Source: an uncultured Bacteroidia bacterium (GTDB taxonomy: Bacteria > Bacteroidota > Bacteroidia > Bacteroidales > UBA932). From it: a stretch of DNA of 9,567 nt. Below, in pieces: positions 6,426 through 9,567 of the stretch. The notes under the pieces were generated by a model, which searched no databases, was not told the origin of the DNA, and worked only from the letters and a program-made list of their open reading frames with translations. A program made the position numbers and the translations under genes. The stretch's first letter is position 1, and every line of letters begins with the position of its first letter. The stretch spans positions 1 to 9,567 of the forward strand of contig CADBMK010000088.1 of NCBI GenBank assembly GCA_902795785.1, given 5' to 3'.

Positions 6426-7739
6426 TTATTTGTTTATAAATAAAGACTTAATCGGTCGAAACAGTTGTTCAATAAGTCTCATATCTTCCGTAATTATTTC
6501 TGCAGAACCATCCATATTATCTACAAACGGGAGCATTATGTGATATGTACTCTCTAACCCTCTGGACAAAGATACAATAACTGTGTAATAAAGACCATCC
6601 CCTATATTCTCTGGTACTTTTGAAATCGACACGATCTTTCCCTTCAGTATTCCATATTCCATAAATGGGAAACCTTTTAGTTTTATATTAACATCCTGAC
6701 CAATTTCAACTTTTCCAAACCCTTCAGAAGGCACTTTAAGTCGCCCTTGAATATTCATTTCATTTTCATGCGCCACACTGACAATCAAATCTCCGGCAGT
6801 AACATGTTGCCCTCTGCACCATACATTTTGAAATGACACGATACCATTATATGGCGCTATTATTGCATAACGATCCTTCCATATTGCAATCTGGCTCTCC
6901 AAAGCATTCATTGCTTGAGAAATATGACGTTTACGTGTGGCGACTTCAGAAAGGCGTTGCATATCGAGTTCTATCCTTTGGTGTTCTATTTTTAGACAAT
7001 TTAGACGAGCATCGGCTATCGTTACATCAATTGCGGCCAGCGCATTTTGCTTAGAAAGCAGTTTTTTACATGCTTCATCATATTCTACTTGCGAAATAAT
7101 ATTCTTTGATAACAAACAAGAATCACGGTGCAACGAGATTCGTTCCAAATCATAATCCAGAGCAATCGTATTGCGTTGAGCTTCTATCTTGCTACAATAT
7201 TCCCTTGCTCCCTCCTCCTGTCTTGAAAGAAGAATCTGTTTTTTTTCAATCCAAGCCACCCTCATATAGTCCGAGTATTCTAATAATGCTGCAACGTAAT
7301 CTATCCAAGCAGATTGAACCTCCCCAAGAGCGTAATCTAACCAGTGTTCCGGAGGTGCCAATGATGCACTATCAACAAGACAGGTTTCAACCTTAACTAT
7401 ATCACCATAATCTGCAGGATTCGACATCAATGCCAACAGTTGGCCTTGTTTTACTATTGCCCCTTCATTTACATAGACAGAGTCTAAGATCCCCGTGTAT
7501 TTTGCGACCAAATCTGAAGGTGGATTATCGGATGTAAGTATTATTGATGCCGTTACCGTTTGAGGGACCTTTATACAGCTACATATTATAAGGAAGCAAA
7601 TAGTTATTAAAAAAAGGATAACTATTCCCCATCGCATTATCCAAGTTGGCTTGCGTTCTAAAATAACTTGAACTTCCTCATTGTGGGTGGGGATAATACC
7701 ATGTTGCAATATAATATACTCTTGTTCTTTTTCTTTCAT
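6426..7739 (-). CDS. HlyD/EmrA-type periplasmic adaptor (membrane fusion) protein
   Basis: This 437-residue protein should be anchored in the inner membrane and bridge the ABC transporter to the TolC-type channel. It has a short cytoplasmic N-terminus, one membrane segment (about 35-55), a first lipoyl half (80-104, with YTGILDSVYVNEGAIVKQGQ), a long helical hairpin (about 135-285), the second lipoyl half (293-322, with APYNGIVSFQNVWCRGQHV) and a beta-barrel region (about 325-395). The ending RLIEQLFRPIKSLF is typical of bacteriocin-exporter adaptors of Bacteroidota. I chose the ATG at 7739 because it sits one base after the ABC gene stop (TGA-T-ATG), the same layout as the next junction. In-frame ATGs at 7778 and 7799 would add 13 or 20 residues, overlap the ABC gene by 38 or 59 bases, and add sequence with no family feature. 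Confidence 0.93.
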   Translation of the reverse strand: MKEKEQEYIILQHGIIPTHNEEVQVILERKPTWIMRWGIVILFLITICFLIICSCIKVPQTVTASIILTSDNPPSDLVAKYTGILDSVYVNEGAIVKQGQLLALMSNPADYGDIVKVETCLVDSASLAPPEHWLDYALGEVQSAWIDYVAALLEYSDYMRVAWIEKKQILLSRQEEGAREYCSKIEAQRNTIALDYDLERISLHRDSCLLSKNIISQVEYDEACKKLLSKQNALAAIDVTIADARLNCLKIEHQRIELDMQRLSEVATRKRHISQAMNALESQIAIWKDRYAIIAPYNGIVSFQNVWCRGQHVTAGDLIVSVAHENEMNIQGRLKVPSEGFGKVEIGQDVNIKLKGFPFMEYGILKGKIVSISKVPENIGDGLYYTVIVSLSRGLESTYHIMLPFVDNMDGSAEIITEDMRLIEQLFRPIKSLFINK

Positions 7740-7740
7740 A

Positions 7741-9567
7741 TCAGTTTCCGAGCTCAAGTTGGTTTCGCACCAATTCATAATAACACCCTTTTCTTGCAAT
7801 AAGTTCTATATGGCTTCCTTTTTCCACAATATGCCCATTGTTAAGGACAATTATATTGTCTGCATTCTTGACGGTGCTCAGTCTATGTGCAATAATAACC
7901 ACTGTTTTATCCTTAAAGAAACTATTAAGATTGTCCATAATGGCTCTTTCATTATTGGCATCTAATGCATTTGTAGCTTCGTCGAAGAATAGATATGGGC
8001 TATTCTTATATGCAGCTCGTGCGATAAGTATGCGTTGTTTTTGGCCAACACTAAGTCCATGACCATCTGCACCAATTTTTGTATTATAACCAAGAGGGAG
8101 TTTTTCTATCCACTTATGAATATTTGCCACTTCGGCAGCTTTACGAACCCTTTCCATATCTAATGTTTGATCGGAAAGCGCAATGTTTTCTGCAATGCTA
8201 TTAGAAAAAATAAATCCTTCTTGCATCACGCATCCGCATTGTTTGCGCCAGGCGCTCTCACTATACTTTTTTAATTCCACACCATCTAGAGTTATAGTAC
8301 CTTTCGACGGTAAATAAAAACCGAGCATCATCTTAAGCATAGTTGTTTTACCACTACCGGAAGTCCCAACTATGGCCGTAATTTTGCCATATGGGACTTG
8401 AAATGATATGTCATCAAGAACATTCGGGGAATGAGGGCCTTCGTACTGAAAAGTGACATTTCTAAACTCAAGATTGGCATTCGTAGGAATATCCTGAATT
8501 TTCCCCTCCCTATAATCTTCTTCATCCTTTCTTTCATGAATTTCGTTGAGGCGTTCCATTGAGATATTTGCATCTTGGCATTCCCTCACAAACGATATAA
8601 ATTGGGTTACCGGAGCATTCAATTGGCCGATAATATATGTTAGAGCCGTCATCATGCCAATGGTCATATCGCCGTCTATAACAGACTTGGCAGCAAGAAA
8701 AGATATAATAATATTTTTTATTTGATCAATGAAAGCTCCACCTATCTGTTGAGTCTGAGACAAAGAAAGTCCTTTAATACTAATTCTGAAAAGATTTGTT
8801 TGAATGTGCTCCCACTCCCAACGCTTGTGTTTTTCACAATTATTAAGTTTAATCTCCTGCATTCCACCTATCAACTGAACTACGCTACTCTGATTGTTAG
8901 CAGCTTCTTGAAAGCGCATATAATCTATTTTTCTACGCCATCTAAGGAATGTTAACACCCAGCTTATATACAAAGCAGTTCCAACCATAAACACACAAAG
9001 GATTCCGAAATTATAACCACCAAGGATTGCTCCATATATCACTAGAAGAACTATTGCCATCGCAATACCCAATAGGGTATTTGTGAGAAAATCGCGTATT
9101 CTATCATAATCTTGAATTCGTTGCATTATATCTCCGGTCATCTTTGTATCAAAGAAAGAAATTGGCAATCGCATAAGTTTTGCGAGAAAATCTGATATAA
9201 GACAAATACTAATATGTGTTGTCATATGTAGCATAAGCCAATTACGTATCACATTATTTGCCAGTTGACCTAAAAGAATAAGCATTTGAGCAACAAGCAT
9301 TGTCTTAACAAATCCAAGATTACCAAGAAGCACCCCTCTATCAACAATGGATTGGGTAATACAAGGTAAGAGCAAACTCAGAAAACTGATTATGCTCATC
9401 GCTAGAAAAATCTGAAAAATACTTCTTCTATGGGGGATTAGATACTTTGTCAGTCGCTTTAGATTAAACCCATGTTCCTCCCCTATGGGCATATCTAAAG
9501 ACTGCGTGTATAACGAAGGTGTAGGTTCTAGAAGTAATGCCACGCCTTTATCCACGCAATCGTCCAA
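7741..9567 (-). CDS. Peptidase-containing-type ABC exporter (PCAT), N-terminus outside the window
   Basis: This is an ABC half-transporter fused to what appears to be an N-terminal C39 peptidase, the type that removes double-glycine leaders while exporting peptides. The 608 visible residues begin with GVALLLEPTPSLY (8-20), which resembles the last strand of a C39 domain. The catalytic Cys, His and Asp would lie beyond the right edge. The first visible codon is TTG and is unlikely to be the true start. Six membrane segments are visible at about 54-71, 88-106, 162-182, 186-206, 277-297 and 303-325. The ATPase carries Walker A GTSGSGKT (401-408), Q-loop Gln449, signature LSVGQ (505-509), Walker B YLFFDE (525-530), D-loop NALD (533-536) and H-loop His561. 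It is the first visible gene of the exporter operon and is followed after one base by the adaptor gene. The substrate is probably a small secreted peptide, inferred from family only. Confidence 0.92.
   Translation of the reverse strand: MDDCVDKGVALLLEPTPSLYTQSLDMPIGEEHGFNLKRLTKYLIPHRRSIFQIFLAMSIISFLSLLLPCITQSIVDRGVLLGNLGFVKTMLVAQMLILLGQLANNVIRNWLMLHMTTHISICLISDFLAKLMRLPISFFDTKMTGDIMQRIQDYDRIRDFLTNTLLGIAMAIVLLVIYGAILGGYNFGILCVFMVGTALYISWVLTFLRWRRKIDYMRFQEAANNQSSVVQLIGGMQEIKLNNCEKHKRWEWEHIQTNLFRISIKGLSLSQTQQIGGAFIDQIKNIIISFLAAKSVIDGDMTIGMMTALTYIIGQLNAPVTQFISFVRECQDANISMERLNEIHERKDEEDYREGKIQDIPTNANLEFRNVTFQYEGPHSPNVLDDISFQVPYGKITAIVGTSGSGKTTMLKMMLGFYLPSKGTITLDGVELKKYSESAWRKQCGCVMQEGFIFSNSIAENIALSDQTLDMERVRKAAEVANIHKWIEKLPLGYNTKIGADGHGLSVGQKQRILIARAAYKNSPYLFFDEATNALDANNERAIMDNLNSFFKDKTVVIIAHRLSTVKNADNIIVLNNGHIVEKGSHIELIARKGCYYELVRNQLELGN

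Noticed and set aside
7681..7965. Plus-strand open frame across the ABC/adaptor junction, considered as a possible small immunity or precursor gene
   Set aside because: It is antisense to the ATPase H-loop region, and the product has no leader motif or clear membrane pattern.
1..9567. tRNA or rRNA genes, CRISPR arrays, insertion sequences or long direct repeats
   Set aside because: None seen on reading; nearly all bases are accounted for by coding sequence, and no attachment-site-like repeat flanks the exporter operon within the window.

Overview
The window looks like chromosomal DNA from a member of the Bacteroidota, most likely Bacteroidales. Three things support this: the sequence style of LysS and RecJ, the lack of clear Shine-Dalgarno sequences before the genes, and two good matches to the Bacteroidetes -7 promoter element TAnnTTTG in the one intergenic region. 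The genus cannot be named from the sequence alone.

Positions 1-3218 (minus strand) hold a tightly packed housekeeping operon, read lysS -> TrmH/SpoU-family RNA methyltransferase -> aroE. The junctions are a 1-base stop/start overlap and a 1-base gap, and aroE runs off the left edge. Positions 3219-3316 are a short divergent promoter region. recJ (3317-5050, plus strand) follows, with its promoter element so close to the ATG that its mRNA may be nearly leaderless.

Positions 5069-9567 (minus strand, convergent with recJ, 18 bases away) hold a three-gene export operon: an ABC transporter whose visible N-terminus looks like the end of a C39 peptidase domain, then an HlyD-type adaptor, then a TolC-type outer-membrane channel. 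The genes are separated by single bases, in the pattern stop-T-ATG. Together they would form a trans-envelope pump. The ABC protein would cleave a leader from a peptide substrate and pass it across the inner membrane, and the adaptor and channel would carry it through the periplasm and outer membrane. No substrate peptide, modification enzyme or immunity gene is visible; these, and the catalytic part of the peptidase, would lie beyond the right edge.

Base composition changes at the end of recJ, from GC-richer housekeeping genes to AT-rich exporter genes, which suggests that the exporter is accessory DNA. No gene-free stretch longer than 300 bases exists, and I saw no tRNA, rRNA, CRISPR array, insertion sequence or long repeat. 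A completely new system is not demonstrated here. The most promising lead is the exporter operon and whatever peptide it carries, just outside the window.
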